DNA of 64,000 nt from Brevundimonas sp. 357. GTDB lineage: Bacteria; Pseudomonadota; Alphaproteobacteria; Caulobacterales; Caulobacteraceae. Of the stretch, positions 8,355 to 17,854 are shown piece after piece (position 1 is the first letter of the stretch; every line of letters starts with the position of its first letter). The stretch is taken from the NCBI RefSeq assembly GCF_003938605.1, contig NZ_RHWX01000001.1, positions 1 to 64,000 on the forward strand, in the 5' to 3' direction. A program made the translations under genes and the position numbers. Below the pieces are notes generated by a model, which had not been told where the DNA came from, did not search any database, and worked only from the letters and a program-made list of their open reading frames with translations.

Positions 8355-9503
8355 ATGACCAGAACCGCCGCCAGCCTGCTCATCGTCGCCCTTCTGGCCG
8401 GGTGCTCGACCCTGCCCCGCGACGGGCCGTCCGGCCGCAACGTGGTTCAAGGCTCGTCCACCCCGGAACGGACGGGCGACTACGCGCTGGTCGACCTGGA
8501 CTTTGCGCTGAGCGAACGCCTGAAGGCCGCGCCCCCGCCGTCCTTCTCGACCCTGGCTCTGGCTTCCAGCGACGCGCCTACGGACGTGATCGGCGTCGGC
8601 GACACCCTCGCCGTCAGCATCTTCGAGCCTGGCGGCAGCCTGTTCGGCGGCGGCTCGTCACGCGACGGCGCCAGCAGCGGCAACCAGACCCTGCCGCCGC
8701 TGATGGTCAACCGCAACGGCGCCGTTCCCATCCCCTTCGCCGGCGAAGTGCCCGTACAAGGACTGACCCCGTCGCAGGCCTCGGCGGTCGTGCGCCGCGC
8801 CCTGACCGGCAAGGTCGCCAATCCGCAGGTGATCGTCACCATCGCCGGCAACGCCTCCAACGCCGTCACCGTGCTGGGCGACGTCCGCAACCCGGGTCGT
8901 CAGCCTCTGTCGGCCAACAGCGACCGCATTCTCGACGTCATCGCCGCCGCCGGCGGCCCGTCGCGCTCGCTTCACGACATCGACGTGCGTATCCAGCGTG
9001 ACGGCAAGGTCTATACGGCTCCCATGTCGATCGTCACGACCGAGTTCAACGAGAATGTGCGCCTGCAACGCGGCGATCAGGTCAACCTGGTCTATAAGCC
9101 CCGCCGTTTCAGCTCCTTCGGCGCCTTCAACGCCGTGGCGCGCAGCGAACTTCCGCCCGGCCCGCTGACCCTGGCCGAGGCGCTCAGCGGCGTCGGCGGT
9201 CTGGATTCCAACATCGCCAACGCCCGTTCGGTGCTGATCTTTCGCTTCGAACGGCCGGAAGTGGCCCAGGCGCTGGGCATCCAGCAGCCCGTCACCTCGC
9301 GCGGCGTGCCGGTGGTCTATCGCCTGAACCTGAATGAGGGCGAAGGCTTCTTCATCGCCAGCAACTTCCAGATGCAATCAGACGACCTCATCTATACGCC
9401 GCGCGCAGGCGCGGCCGAGATGCGCAAATTCTTCGAAGTGGTCCAGAGCATCACCCGCGTCGTCTATGACGTCTCGGTCACCGGCAATCTGAGCCTAAAC
9501 TAA
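8355..9503 (+). CDS. Polysaccharide export outer-membrane lipoprotein (Wza/KpsD family)
   Basis: About 382-residue lipoprotein forming the outer-membrane channel for polysaccharide export. The start at 8355 (MTRTAASLLIVALLAGC) follows AGAGG by five bases and places the LLAGC lipobox about 17 residues in; an ATG at 8334 is also possible. A Poly_export segment (YRIGVGDTLAV-like: DVIGVGDTLAVSIFEPGG, then GAVPIPFAGEVPVQGLT) is followed by two SLBB-like beta-grasp repeats (VTVLGDVRNPGRQPL; LTLAEALSGVGGL). Third gene of the polysaccharide run. Confidence 0.9.
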   Translation: MTRTAASLLIVALLAGCSTLPRDGPSGRNVVQGSSTPERTGDYALVDLDFALSERLKAAPPPSFSTLALASSDAPTDVIGVGDTLAVSIFEPGGSLFGGGSSRDGASSGNQTLPPLMVNRNGAVPIPFAGEVPVQGLTPSQASAVVRRALTGKVANPQVIVTIAGNASNAVTVLGDVRNPGRQPLSANSDRILDVIAAAGGPSRSLHDIDVRIQRDGKVYTAPMSIVTTEFNENVRLQRGDQVNLVYKPRRFSSFGAFNAVARSELPPGPLTLAEALSGVGGLDSNIANARSVLIFRFERPEVAQALGIQQPVTSRGVPVVYRLNLNEGEGFFIASNFQMQSDDLIYTPRAGAAEMRKFFEVVQSITRVVYDVSVTGNLSLN

Positions 9504-9508
9504 AGGCG

Positions 9509-10015
9509 ATGCTGAGCCGCTTCGGACGCCGTCGCGACGCCCCGGGCAGCGAGCAGGCTGTCGCGCTTCGTGACGCCGTGCCGGACGGCGTGGACAGCCT
9601 GCTTGGGGAAATCGCCGCCATAGAGGCGGCCGCGTGCGACGTCTATGACCGCCATAATCTGCCCGCCCAGTGGGGTCAGTATCGCCGACAAGGTGAGAAC
9701 GGCGCCTGGGAGAAACTGGCCGATCAACTCAGCCCTGCCGAAAAATGGGCGATGATCCAGGCTGCGCCGTCCGAAGAAGGCTGGCGCTTTGCCTCGCTGG
9801 ACGGCATAGGCGCCCTCTCTGCGATCCCAGAGGTGCGACACGCCTCCGCCGTTCTGGCGGCCTGTCGCGGCCTGCGTCAGAGATTAACCGACGCCGAACC
9901 CATAACGCCGCAGGATTTGGCCGACGCCATCCGCCTGGGCGCCGCCTGGCGTCGCCTGGACGCCGAGAGCGCCGCCTCTCCCCTGCTGTTCCAACCGCTC
10001 GCCAGCAGCCGCTAG
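9509..10015 (+). CDS. Orphan gene closing the polysaccharide operon
   Basis: 168 residues, no signal peptide or membrane segment, starting five bases after the export lipoprotein. I do not recognise the family. The sequence is acidic and helix-rich ([50 protein letters not shown]). Its spacing says it is co-transcribed with the capsule genes, so a cytosolic accessory role in polysaccharide synthesis is inferred. Its stop overlaps the stop of the opposing LLM oxidoreductase by four bases, leaving no room for a terminator between them. Confidence 0.75.
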   Translation: MLSRFGRRRDAPGSEQAVALRDAVPDGVDSLLGEIAAIEAAACDVYDRHNLPAQWGQYRRQGENGAWEKLADQLSPAEKWAMIQAAPSEEGWRFASLDGIGALSAIPEVRHASAVLAACRGLRQRLTDAEPITPQDLADAIRLGAAWRRLDAESAASPLLFQPLASSR

Positions 10016-11007
10016 GCGGACGCCAGTCCGGTCGCCGCGGCGAGCAGCTCGAGAGAGCGCACGCGGGCGGCCGGATCCCAGATCTGGCTGGTCAGCATCA
10101 GCTCGTCCGCCCCGGTCTGGGCGATGAAGGCGTCGAGGGCGGCCTTGGCCGTCGCGGGCGCGCCCACCGCCGAACAGGCCAGGGCGGCGTCGATCATGCC
10201 GCGCGCCGCGCCGTCCAATCGTTCGTAATAACCCTCGACCGGCGGCGGCAGCTTGCCGGGACGGCCGGTCCTCAGGTTGACGAAGGCCTGCTGGACCGAG
10301 GTGAACAGCAGGCGCGCCGCCTCATCCGTGTCGGCCACAAAGGCGTTGTAGCCCAGCATGACGTAGGGCTTCGCAAGATGCGGCGACGCACGGAAGGTCT
10401 GACGATAGATGTCGAGGGCCCGCATCATCTCGCCCGGCGCGAAATGGCTGGCGAAGGCGTAGGGCAGGCCCAGGTGCGCCGCCAGTTGGGCGCCGTAGGT
10501 CGAGGAGCCGAGGATCCAGACCGGCACGGCCTGCCCCTCGCCCGGATTGGCGATGATGCGCTGATCCGGCGTCGCAGGCGCGAACCACTGCATCAGCTCC
10601 ATCACGTCCTGAGGGAAGGCGTCGTGATCGCCCTGAAGCGTGCGGCGCAGCGCCCGCGCCGTCGCCTGGTCCGATCCAGGCGCGCGGCCCAGGCCCAGGT
10701 CGATCCGGCCGGGGTGGAGCGCGTTCAGGGTGCCGAACTGCTCGGCGATGACCAGGGGGGCGTGGTTGGGCAGCATGACCCCGCCGGCGCCGACGCGGAT
10801 GGTCTTCGTCGCCGCCGCCACCGCGCCGATGACGACCGAGGTCGCGGCGCTGGCGATGCCCGGCATGTTGTGGTGCTCGGCCAGCCAGTAGCGGCCGTAG
10901 CCCAGCCGCTCGGCATGGCGGGCCAGATCGATGGTGTTGGCGAGCGCCTGGCCCACGTCGGAGCCTTCCGGCACGGGGGCGAGGTCGAGAATGGACAGAG
11001 GGATCAT
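10012..11007 (-). CDS. LLM-class flavin-dependent oxidoreductase (luciferase-like)
   Basis: 331-residue TIM-barrel F420/FMN monooxygenase-family protein. [68 protein letters not shown] and [16 protein letters not shown] are the standard N-terminal signatures of the YhbW-like subgroup of bacterial luciferase homologues. Physiological substrate unknown. ATG at 11007. It overlaps the convergent orphan by four bases and is functionally unrelated to the adjacent capsule genes. Confidence 0.9.
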   Translation of the reverse strand: MIPLSILDLAPVPEGSDVGQALANTIDLARHAERLGYGRYWLAEHHNMPGIASAATSVVIGAVAAATKTIRVGAGGVMLPNHAPLVIAEQFGTLNALHPGRIDLGLGRAPGSDQATARALRRTLQGDHDAFPQDVMELMQWFAPATPDQRIIANPGEGQAVPVWILGSSTYGAQLAAHLGLPYAFASHFAPGEMMRALDIYRQTFRASPHLAKPYVMLGYNAFVADTDEAARLLFTSVQQAFVNLRTGRPGKLPPPVEGYYERLDGAARGMIDAALACSAVGAPATAKAALDAFIAQTGADELMLTSQIWDPAARVRSLELLAAATGLASA

Positions 11008-11078
11008 CCGACCGATATGGGGCCGCTTTCCAGCGACGCCATACCGGCCGTGACGATCAATCGTCTATGGGCGGGCGC

Positions 11079-11588
11079 TTACTGACCGGCGGGGCAGTCG
11101 CCGATGCGCTCGGCGGTCATGGTAACCTTGGTCTGGGCCATCTGCGGCGTCGGCGCCGGGTCCATCTTGGTCGTGACCTCGGTGACGTAGCGGCTGTTGA
11201 AATCGCCGGTCACGCGGATGGTGGAATCCGCCTTCATATTGCCCGGCAGGGTGCAGGACGAGGCGGCGACCATGGCGTCGCCCTGACGCGCGAACGGCTG
11301 GGTCGTACAGTCGGCGCCCGGCTGCTGGGCGCTGGCCGGGGCCTCCAGCTTGGCTTCCTTGATGCAGATTTCCTGCGGCGGCACGGCGGCGCCGCCCGAC
11401 ATGCCTTCCATGGTCGTGGACACGCGCCACAGGCCCGGCTTGGGCGCATCGAGCGTCGCCGGCGCGGCGGCCGTCGAGGCGGTCTCAGCCCCGTCAGCGG
11501 CCGGGGTTTCGGCCTTGTTGCTGTTTCCGCAGGCCGACAGACCCAGCAGGCAGGCGACGGCGACGCCGCCGATAATCGCTGAACGCAT
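11079..11588 (-). CDS. DUF3617-family lipoprotein
   Basis: About 169 residues. MRSAIIGGVAVACLLGLSAC ends in an LSAC lipobox, so the mature protein is probably membrane-anchored on the periplasmic side. After a linker rich in Ala and Thr, APKPGLWRVSTTMEGM and the paired Cys residues (QEICIKEA, GADCTTQPF, ASSCTLPG, GDCPAG) are typical of DUF3617. The start at 11588 has GGGAGCG upstream; an in-frame start at 11624 would bury the signal peptide. Function unknown. Confidence 0.82.
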   Translation of the reverse strand: MRSAIIGGVAVACLLGLSACGNSNKAETPAADGAETASTAAAPATLDAPKPGLWRVSTTMEGMSGGAAVPPQEICIKEAKLEAPASAQQPGADCTTQPFARQGDAMVAASSCTLPGNMKADSTIRVTGDFNSRYVTEVTTKMDPAPTPQMAQTKVTMTAERIGDCPAGQ

Positions 11589-11661
11589 GGAGCGCTCCCC
11601 TCTCGTTAAGAACCGAGGGGACAACGCCGTTCCGGCTTAACGGTTCACGCGGATGTGAGAT

Positions 11662-12330
11662 TCAGTCGAGGACGACGCCCGTGGTGCGCATGATCTCGGC
11701 GCGCAGCTCGGGCAGGCCGAAGCCCTTTTCCGACGAGGTGACGGCGACGTGCGGATAGGCGGCCGGGCGCTTGGAGATGGCCTTCAGCGTCGCCGCCTGG
11801 ACCTTCTCCGCCTCGCCCTTCTTCAGCTTATCGGCCTTAGTCAGGACGATCTGATAGGAGACGGCCGACAGGTCGAGGGCGTTCAGCGCCTCGTCATCCA
11901 CCTTCTTCAGCCCGTGACGGGCGTCGATCAGCAGATAGACGCGCTTCAGCGTCACCCGACCGCGCAGATAGTCGCGGCCCAGATCCTGGAACTTCTTGAC
12001 CGTGGTCTTGGACGCCTTGGCCCAGCCGTAACCGGGCAGGTCGACCAGACGCATCCGCCCGTCCAGGTCGAAGAAGTTGACCTCGCGCGTGCGGCCCGGC
12101 TCGTTCGAGGCCCTGGCTAGCTTGTGCATGCCGACCAGGCCGTTGATCAGGCTGGACTTGCCCACGTTGGAGCGCCCGGCGAAGGCGATCTCGGGCAGAT
12201 CCGGGGTCGGCAGCTGCTCGATCTTGGCGCAGCCCAGGACGAAGCTGGCCTGGCGCGCGAACAGGACGCGCGCCGCCTCGACCTCGGCGTCCGAATACTC
12301 ACCGACCTTGGGCTCGTCAGAAGCGTCCAA
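11662..12330 (-). CDS. engB: Ribosome-biogenesis GTPase EngB (YsxC/YihA)
   Basis: 222-residue TrmE-Era-EngA-EngB GTPase acting in 50S subunit assembly. G1 is [18 protein letters not shown]2 is the region [10 protein letters not shown]3 is [11 protein letters not shown]4 is LTKADKL and G5 is TSSEKG. The first codon appears to be TTG at 12330, four bases after the yidC stop, so it is translationally linked to yidC. The order rpmH-rnpA-yidC-engB is a common proteobacterial arrangement. Confidence 0.94.
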   Translation of the reverse strand: MDASDEPKVGEYSDAEVEAARVLFARQASFVLGCAKIEQLPTPDLPEIAFAGRSNVGKSSLINGLVGMHKLARASNEPGRTREVNFFDLDGRMRLVDLPGYGWAKASKTTVKKFQDLGRDYLRGRVTLKRVYLLIDARHGLKKVDDEALNALDLSAVSYQIVLTKADKLKKGEAEKVQAATLKAISKRPAAYPHVAVTSSEKGFGLPELRAEIMRTTGVVLD

Positions 12331-12334
12331 TCGA

Positions 12335-14137
12335 TCAGGCCTTCTTGAAGCGGGCGAGGAAGGTGTCGATCGGGTTTTCGGCCTTGAAGCGGTGCATGAT
12401 CACATACTGCTGGATGATCGACAGCACGTTGTTCCACGCCCAATAGATCAGCAGGCCGGCCGCGAACGGGGCCATGATGAAGGTGAAGACGATCGGCATC
12501 AGGGCGAAGATCTGACGCTGCATCGGATCCTGCGCCGGCGGGTTCATCGCCATCTGCAGCCACATGGTGAAGCCATAGACCAGCGGCAGCACGCCCAGAT
12601 GCAGCGGGCCGTTCAGAATGCCGCCCAGAAGCGGCAGGGTCGCCGGATCCCACGGAATGGCGCCGAACAGGTTCCACACCGTCGAAGGGTCGCGCGCCGA
12701 CAGGTCGCGGATCCAGCCGAAGAAGGGCGCGTGACGCATTTCGATGGTCACGAACAGCACCTTGTACAGGGCGTAGAAGACCGGGATCTGCACCACCATC
12801 GGCAGACAGCCCGCCAGCGGATTGATCTTCTCCCGCTGATAGAGGGCCATCATTTCCTGCTGCTGCTTCTGCGGTTCGGAGCCGTGCTTCTTCTTGATCT
12901 CCTCCATCTTGGGCTGGAGGTTCCGCATCTTCGACAGGCTCTCGTACGACTTGTTGGCCAGCGGAAAGAGGATCAGCTTGACCACCACCGTCAGGGCCAG
13001 GATGGCCAGGCCGAAGTTGCCCAGGACGCCGTAGAAGAACTCCACCACGGTAAAGATCGGGCGCGTCAGGAACCAGAACATGCCCCAGTCGATGGCGTAG
13101 ACGAAGCGCGGCAGGTTCAGCGACTGCTCATAGGCCTTCAGCACCTCGGCGCGCTTGGCGCCGGCGAACAGACGCTGGGTCTCCTCGATCTGGCGGCCCG
13201 GCTGGATGGTGTGGGTGGCGCCCAGCATGGCGGCTTCGTGGATGTTCATCCCGTTGGCGTCGCGCACCGAGAAGCGGCCCTCGATGGTCTCGTCCTGGGT
13301 GGGGATCAGGGCCGCCAGCCAGTATTTGTCGGTGATGCCCAGCCAGCCGCCGGTCGACTGGTTCTCGATGCGCGGCTTCTTGGCCCAGTCCTTGTACTTG
13401 ACCTGTTCGGTCGAATAGCCGTCCTCGTCGCCGAAGGTGCCGATGGCGCCTTCGTGCAGGATCATCTGCTTGCCCAGGTCGACCGGAACGCCCTGGCGCT
13501 CGACGCGGCCGTAGGGGGCGATGGCGATGGCCTGGGTTCCCAGGTTGGCGACCGTGTCCTTGACCGTGAACATATACTGCTCGTCGATCGAGACGACGCG
13601 CGTGAAGCGCAGGCCCGAGCCGTTGTCCCAGGTCAGTTCGACCGGGGTGGTCGGCGTCAGGGTCGAACCCTTGGTCAGGCGCCAGACGGTGTTGGGGCCG
13701 GGCACGCCGCCGGCGACGTTCGGGCCGCTCCAGCCGAACTGGGCGAAATAGGCGTGCTCCATGCCCTGCGGGCGGAACAGCTCGACCGGCGGCGAATTCT
13801 TGTCCAGCGTTTCCTTGTAGTTCGTCAGGTACAGGTCGTCGATGCGCGCGCCCTGCAGCGACAGCGAACCCTTCAGGGTCGGGGTCTGGATCGGCACCCG
13901 CGCGACCGTGCCCAGAGCCTGGGCGCGGTCCTTGATGAAGACGCCCGGCGCGGCGCCCGACGGCGTCAGGCCGGCGTCGGCCGAGGCCTCGCGCGCCTTC
14001 TGCTGCTCGGCGGCGACGATCTGCGCCTGACGGCGGCTCTCGGCCTGCGGGCGCATCACCATGAAGTAGTAGACGCCCATGATCAGGGCCGCGCACACGA
14101 AGAAGATGATGGTGTTGCGCGAGTTCTCGTTCTGCAT
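12335..14137 (-). CDS. yidC: Membrane protein insertase YidC
   Basis: 600-residue inner-membrane insertase that works with or without SecYEG. An N-terminal transmembrane helix ([20 protein letters not shown]) is followed by a large periplasmic beta-sandwich domain, then the conserved five-helix core: [42 protein letters not shown] coiled-coil hairpin, [24 protein letters not shown] and [19 protein letters not shown]. Length and layout fit Gram-negative YidC. It begins five bases after rnpA. Confidence 0.96.
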   Translation of the reverse strand: MQNENSRNTIIFFVCAALIMGVYYFMVMRPQAESRRQAQIVAAEQQKAREASADAGLTPSGAAPGVFIKDRAQALGTVARVPIQTPTLKGSLSLQGARIDDLYLTNYKETLDKNSPPVELFRPQGMEHAYFAQFGWSGPNVAGGVPGPNTVWRLTKGSTLTPTTPVELTWDNGSGLRFTRVVSIDEQYMFTVKDTVANLGTQAIAIAPYGRVERQGVPVDLGKQMILHEGAIGTFGDEDGYSTEQVKYKDWAKKPRIENQSTGGWLGITDKYWLAALIPTQDETIEGRFSVRDANGMNIHEAAMLGATHTIQPGRQIEETQRLFAGAKRAEVLKAYEQSLNLPRFVYAIDWGMFWFLTRPIFTVVEFFYGVLGNFGLAILALTVVVKLILFPLANKSYESLSKMRNLQPKMEEIKKKHGSEPQKQQQEMMALYQREKINPLAGCLPMVVQIPVFYALYKVLFVTIEMRHAPFFGWIRDLSARDPSTVWNLFGAIPWDPATLPLLGGILNGPLHLGVLPLVYGFTMWLQMAMNPPAQDPMQRQIFALMPIVFTFIMAPFAAGLLIYWAWNNVLSIIQQYVIMHRFKAENPIDTFLARFKKA

Positions 14138-14142
14138 CGGGA

Positions 14143-14583
14143 TCAGCGGTCCTGGTCGGCGGGGCGCGGGTCGGGGGCGGCGCGGTTCGATATCTGGGCG
14201 GGCGAAACGGCCCGGTCTCCCATATCGGGAGCCGCGCGCGGGGTTGCGAGCCTTGTAAGGGCCGATTTCACATCGTCAAGCAAGCGGTCCCAGTCGCGGT
14301 CCGCCGTGCCCATGCGGGCGATGAACACATAGTCGCATCCCGCCCGCCCGTGCAGGGGCGTCAGCAGCCGGGCGGCCTCGCGCAGACGCCGCTTGGCGCG
14401 GTTGCGCACGACGGCGCCGCCGATCTTGCGGGTGGCGGTGAATCCCAGGCGCACCGAAGGGTCGCCGTCGCCGCGATCCAGTTGCTGGACCACCACGGCG
14501 CCGCGGGCCTGAGAAACGCCTTTGGCGGCCGCCAGAAACTGGGGCCGCCTCAATAGGCGATCGATTTTCATCAGATCGGTCAT
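14143..14583 (-). CDS. rnpA: Ribonuclease P protein component
   Basis: 146-residue basic protein that partners the RNase P RNA in tRNA 5' maturation. The diagnostic motif is [29 protein letters not shown] precedes it and [19 protein letters not shown] follows. The last about 30 residues ([17 protein letters not shown]...) form a tail beyond the usual domain. ATG at 14583 or Met5 could be the start. It lies 34 bases downstream of rpmH, the standard pairing. Confidence 0.93.
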   Translation of the reverse strand: MTDLMKIDRLLRRPQFLAAAKGVSQARGAVVVQQLDRGDGDPSVRLGFTATRKIGGAVVRNRAKRRLREAARLLTPLHGRAGCDYVFIARMGTADRDWDRLLDDVKSALTRLATPRAAPDMGDRAVSPAQISNRAAPDPRPADQDR

Positions 14584-14617
14584 GCGCCCCGCCCTGAAGG
14601 GTAATGGGCGCGTGACG

Positions 14618-14752
14618 TCAGGCCGTCAGGCGCTTACGGCCTTTGGCGCGGCGACGCGCGACAATCTTTTGACCGTTCTTGGTGGCCATCCGCGAACGGA
14701 AGCCGTGACGGCGCTTGCGCACGAGTCGCGACGGCTGATAGGTCCGCTTCAC
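14618..14752 (-). CDS. rpmH: 50S ribosomal protein L34
   Basis: 44-residue, strongly basic protein of the large ribosomal subunit ([20 protein letters not shown]... ending KGRKRLTA). Length matches the family exactly. The start codon is GTG at 14752, six bases after GGAG; no ATG would give the correct N-terminus. The same frame stays open far upstream, so a longest-open-frame approach would hide this gene. First gene of rpmH-rnpA-yidC-engB; the promoter must lie in the 180-base gap shared with the divergent membrane-protein gene. Confidence 0.95.
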   Translation of the reverse strand: MKRTYQPSRLVRKRRHGFRSRMATKNGQKIVARRRAKGRKRLTA

Positions 14753-14932
14753 GGTCGGCTCCGGGTTACTGGGGTTGGCGACAGACACAAGCGTCAGCCG
14801 CGAGAGAGGCGGGCGTATAAGCGGCGGCAGGACGAGAGTCAACGCCGAAGCGGCTTTTCCACATCGCCGACAGGGGCGCACGGCGTCTGGAAATACGCTA
14901 AGGATGTCAGGAAGAAGAGGACGGAGCGCGGC

Positions 14933-15661
14933 TTGGACCGGGTCAAAAGATTTCTGCCCCTGGCCCTGCTGCTGGCCGCCGTCGCCCTGATCTTCGGCAT
15001 GGGCTGGAATCGCTACCTGTCGCTGGACACCCTGCGCGAGCATGGAACGGCGCTGGAGGCCCTGACCGCCCAGCACTATCTGCTGATGCTGGGCGCCCTG
15101 ATGCTGATCTTCGCCCTGCTGACGGCCAGCGTGGTGCCGGGCGTGGTCTTCATCACCGTGACGGCGGGCTATCTGTTCGGGCCGTGGGTCGGCGGCGTCG
15201 CCACAGCCTTCGCCGCCACCGTCGGCGCCCTGGCCGTCTATTATGTGGGGCGCACCGCCCTGGGCGATTCCCTGCGCCGCCGCGCCGCCGCCGATACGGG
15301 TCTGCTGAACAAGGTCTGCGCCGGAGTGGACAAGAACACCTTCTGGTATGTGCTGGTCGCGCGCCTGGTCGTCACCGTGCCCTTCCACATGATCAATGTG
15401 GCGGCGGGCGTGATGGCCGCGCCGCTGCGGCCCTATGTCGTCGCCACCTTCATCGGCCTGTTGCCCGCGCACACCATCTATTGCTGGATCGGCGATAGCC
15501 TGCACGACGTTCTGGTCACGGACCCGAATCCTGACATTCGGAGCCTGTTCGCGGAATTCTTCTGGCCTCTGATGGGGGTAGCCTTCCTGTCCATGCTGCT
15601 GCCCCTGCTGCTCAAGCTGGCCCAGAAGCTGCGCGCCCGCCCCCGCATGGAGGCGTCATGA
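14933..15661 (+). CDS. TVP38/TMEM64 (VTT/DedA-like) membrane protein
   Basis: About 242-residue inner-membrane protein. Hydrophobic segments: [61 protein letters not shown], a re-entrant-type [20 protein letters not shown], and [37 protein letters not shown] is the typical VTT-domain signature. TTG at 14933 is the likely start (GGAG six bases upstream; residues LDRVKRFLP); no ATG gives a sensible N-terminus. Its stop overlaps the kinase start (ATGA). Family members include lipid scramblase-like proteins; the role here is unknown. Confidence 0.82.
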   Translation: MDRVKRFLPLALLLAAVALIFGMGWNRYLSLDTLREHGTALEALTAQHYLLMLGALMLIFALLTASVVPGVVFITVTAGYLFGPWVGGVATAFAATVGALAVYYVGRTALGDSLRRRAAADTGLLNKVCAGVDKNTFWYVLVARLVVTVPFHMINVAAGVMAAPLRPYVVATFIGLLPAHTIYCWIGDSLHDVLVTDPNPDIRSLFAEFFWPLMGVAFLSMLLPLLLKLAQKLRARPRMEAS

Positions 15662-17166
15662 CGGAACGCGAGGCCCTTCCGACCGACGTGCAGACGCCCC
15701 TGTCCCCCGCGACGGCCGCCAGGCCGCCTGCGACGCGCCCCGCCCCGTGGAACGTCCTGCGCCAGCGGCTGCAACCCCGCGCGCCCGACGGCCTGTCCAG
15801 CCGCCTGCTGCTGCTGACCGTCGCCTTCACCCTGGCGGTCGCCGCCCTGATCATCGTGCCCAGCGCCGCCTCCTTCCAGGAGCGGTGGCTGATGGACCGG
15901 CTGCAGGCGGCTGAGCTGGCCTCGGTCGGGGTCGAGGCCCTGCCCTATTCCGCCGTCGAGGACTCCACCGCCGAACAGTTGCTGAGCATCGGCGGGGTGC
16001 AGTCGGTCGTCATCGGCGAACAGGGGGTGCGGCGCCTGCTGCTGCAAGCCCCCAACCTGCCGCGCGCGCCCGAACTGATCGACCTGCGCCAGCGCAACGT
16101 CGGGGCGCGGCTGCTGGACCCGTGGAAGACCCTGTTCGGCCACCCCGACCGTTCGCTGCGGGTGCAGGCGGCGCCGCGCTATCGCTCGGGCGATCTGGTC
16201 GAGATCCTGGCCCCGGCCCAGCCGCTGAAGAAGGAGCTGGAGGGCTTCCTGGTCAACAGCCTGATGATGTCGCTGCTGATCGCGGCGGTGGCGGGCGGCC
16301 TGCTCTACGCCTCCCTGTCGATGCTGGTGCTGCAGCCCCTGCGCCGCGTCACCCGCTCGATCGAGCGTTTCGCCGCCAATCCGGAAAGCCCGGCCGAAAC
16401 GCCCTCGGACCGTCAGGACGAGATCGGCCGGGTCGAACGCGAACTGGCCCGCATGCAGGAGGAGGTGCGCCAGTCCCTGCGCTCGCGCGCCCGCCTGGCC
16501 GCGCTGGGCGAGGCGGTGGCCAAGATCAACCACGACCTGCGCAACATGCTGACCTCGGCCCAGATGGCGTCCGAGCGGCTGTCGACCTCGTCCGATCCTC
16601 TGGTGGCGACGGCCCTGCCCCGGCTGGAGCGGGCGCTGGACCGGGCCTCGACCCTGGCGCGCAACGTCCTGGCCTACGGCAAGACCGAGGAGCCGGCGCC
16701 CCAACTTCAGAAGATGCTGCTGGCCCGCGCGGTGGCCGCCGCCGCCGAGGACGCGGGGCTGGAGCCGGACGGCGTGCGGCTGGTGCGCGACCTGCCCGCC
16801 CGCTTCACCGTCAACGCCGACCCGGACCAGCTTCATCGCATCCTGGTCAATCTGATGCGCAACGCCCGCCAGGCCATCGAGGCCGCGCCGGAAAGCCACG
16901 CCGCAGGCAAGGGCAAGGGCTCGATCACGGTCAGCGCCGAGGCCCGCGACGGCATGGCCGCCATCGGCGTGCGCGACGACGGCCCCGGCATCCCGCCGCG
17001 TCTGGCCGATCGTCTGTTCGAGCCCTTCGTCAGCGGCGGCGGGGCCGACGGCACGGGCCTGGGCCTGACCATTTCGCGCGAGCTGGCGGCCAACCACGGC
17101 GGCGCCCTGACTCTGCTGGACACCGGACCGCAAGGCACGCGTTTCGAGCTTCTGCTGCCGCTGTAG
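15658..17166 (+). CDS. Membrane sensor histidine kinase
   Basis: 502 residues. A cytosolic N-terminal tail is followed by transmembrane segment 1 (LLLLTVAFTLAVAALIIVPS), a periplasmic sensor of about 150 residues, transmembrane segment 2 (LMMSLLIAAVAGGLLYASLSMLVL), a HAMP-like stretch, the H-box KINHDLRNMLTSAQ with the phospho-accepting His, N-box LVNLMRNARQAIE, G1 RDDGPGIPP and G2 GTGLGLTISRELA. No response regulator gene lies beside it, so the partner is elsewhere. Translationally coupled to the upstream membrane protein, suggesting an envelope stimulus. Confidence 0.9.
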   Translation: MTEREALPTDVQTPLSPATAARPPATRPAPWNVLRQRLQPRAPDGLSSRLLLLTVAFTLAVAALIIVPSAASFQERWLMDRLQAAELASVGVEALPYSAVEDSTAEQLLSIGGVQSVVIGEQGVRRLLLQAPNLPRAPELIDLRQRNVGARLLDPWKTLFGHPDRSLRVQAAPRYRSGDLVEILAPAQPLKKELEGFLVNSLMMSLLIAAVAGGLLYASLSMLVLQPLRRVTRSIERFAANPESPAETPSDRQDEIGRVERELARMQEEVRQSLRSRARLAALGEAVAKINHDLRNMLTSAQMASERLSTSSDPLVATALPRLERALDRASTLARNVLAYGKTEEPAPQLQKMLLARAVAAAAEDAGLEPDGVRLVRDLPARFTVNADPDQLHRILVNLMRNARQAIEAAPESHAAGKGKGSITVSAEARDGMAAIGVRDDGPGIPPRLADRLFEPFVSGGGADGTGLGLTISRELAANHGGALTLLDTGPQGTRFELLLPL

Positions 17167-17269
17167 GACGCCGCACGGCAGCCTTACGCCGCGCCAGACG
17201 TTGTTTCCTCTGAAAGCCGAAAGCGCCAAGCTTGCGGTCTTTCTCATCCTCCCCTGCAAGGAGAGCCCC

Positions 17270-17782
17270 ATGACCCGCCCACTGTCCTCGCAAACCCGCC
17301 CCATCCGTCCTCTGGCGGCGCTGATGCTGACCACGACCCTGGCCGTCTCGCTGACGGTCGGCTCCGCCTACGCCCAGAGCCAGACCCGTCCGCAACCGGC
17401 GCCGAAAGATCCCGTGGCCGAAATGCTGCTGTCCAAGGGCGAGCGCTATCATCGCGCGCCGGATTCGGCTCAAGACCCCGACGAGTTGCGCCAGACCCAG
17501 GCCCTGAACGCCGAGATCGTGGCCCAGAACGACCTGGCCGAAAATGAAGACCGCGCCAATCAGTCCGCCCAGGCCGAAGCCCAGCGCCGCTGGCAGGCCG
17601 AGGTGGATCAGATCGAGGCCCAGGCGCGCGCCGATCGCGAACGTCACGAGGCGGACCTGCGCGCCGCCGACGAGGCCCAGGCCCGCTATGAGCGCGACAT
17701 GGCCGACTGGCGCGCCACCGCCGCCGCCTGCGAGCGCGGCGACACGGCGCGCTGCAACGCAGGCCGCAAGACGCCGAACTGA
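17270..17782 (+). CDS. Periplasmic coiled-coil protein, unknown
   Basis: 170 residues starting at 17270 with AAGGAGAG upstream. A signal peptide (PLAALMLTTTLAVSLTVGSAYA) is followed by a charged, Ala/Gln/Glu-rich helical region from about residue 70 to 150 (QAEAQRRWQAEVDQIEAQAR) that should form a coiled coil, and two Cys near the C-terminus (AACERGDTARCNAG). I do not recognise the family. It stands alone between the kinase and nrdB and ends in a hairpin terminator. Confidence 0.72.
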   Translation: MTRPLSSQTRPIRPLAALMLTTTLAVSLTVGSAYAQSQTRPQPAPKDPVAEMLLSKGERYHRAPDSAQDPDELRQTQALNAEIVAQNDLAENEDRANQSAQAEAQRRWQAEVDQIEAQARADRERHEADLRAADEAQARYERDMADWRATAAACERGDTARCNAGRKTPN

Positions 17783-17796
17783 GGCTTCAGACAAGC

Positions 17797-17831
17797 AAAG
17801 GACGCCGCCGACCTGCGTCGGGGCGCCCTTT
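17797..17831. terminator. Hairpin terminator between convergent genes
   Basis: AAAGGACGCCGCCGAC pairs imperfectly with GTCGGGGCGCCCTTT around a four-base loop. The A-run and T-run at its two ends allow it to serve both the coiled-coil gene on the plus strand and nrdB on the minus strand. Confidence 0.6.
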
Positions 17832-17854
17832 GTTCATGTCGCTCGGCGACCGGA

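Noticed and set aside
14522..14932. N-terminal extension of the TVP38-type protein
   Set aside because: It crosses rpmH and the rnpA 5' end on the other strand and has no membrane-protein character.
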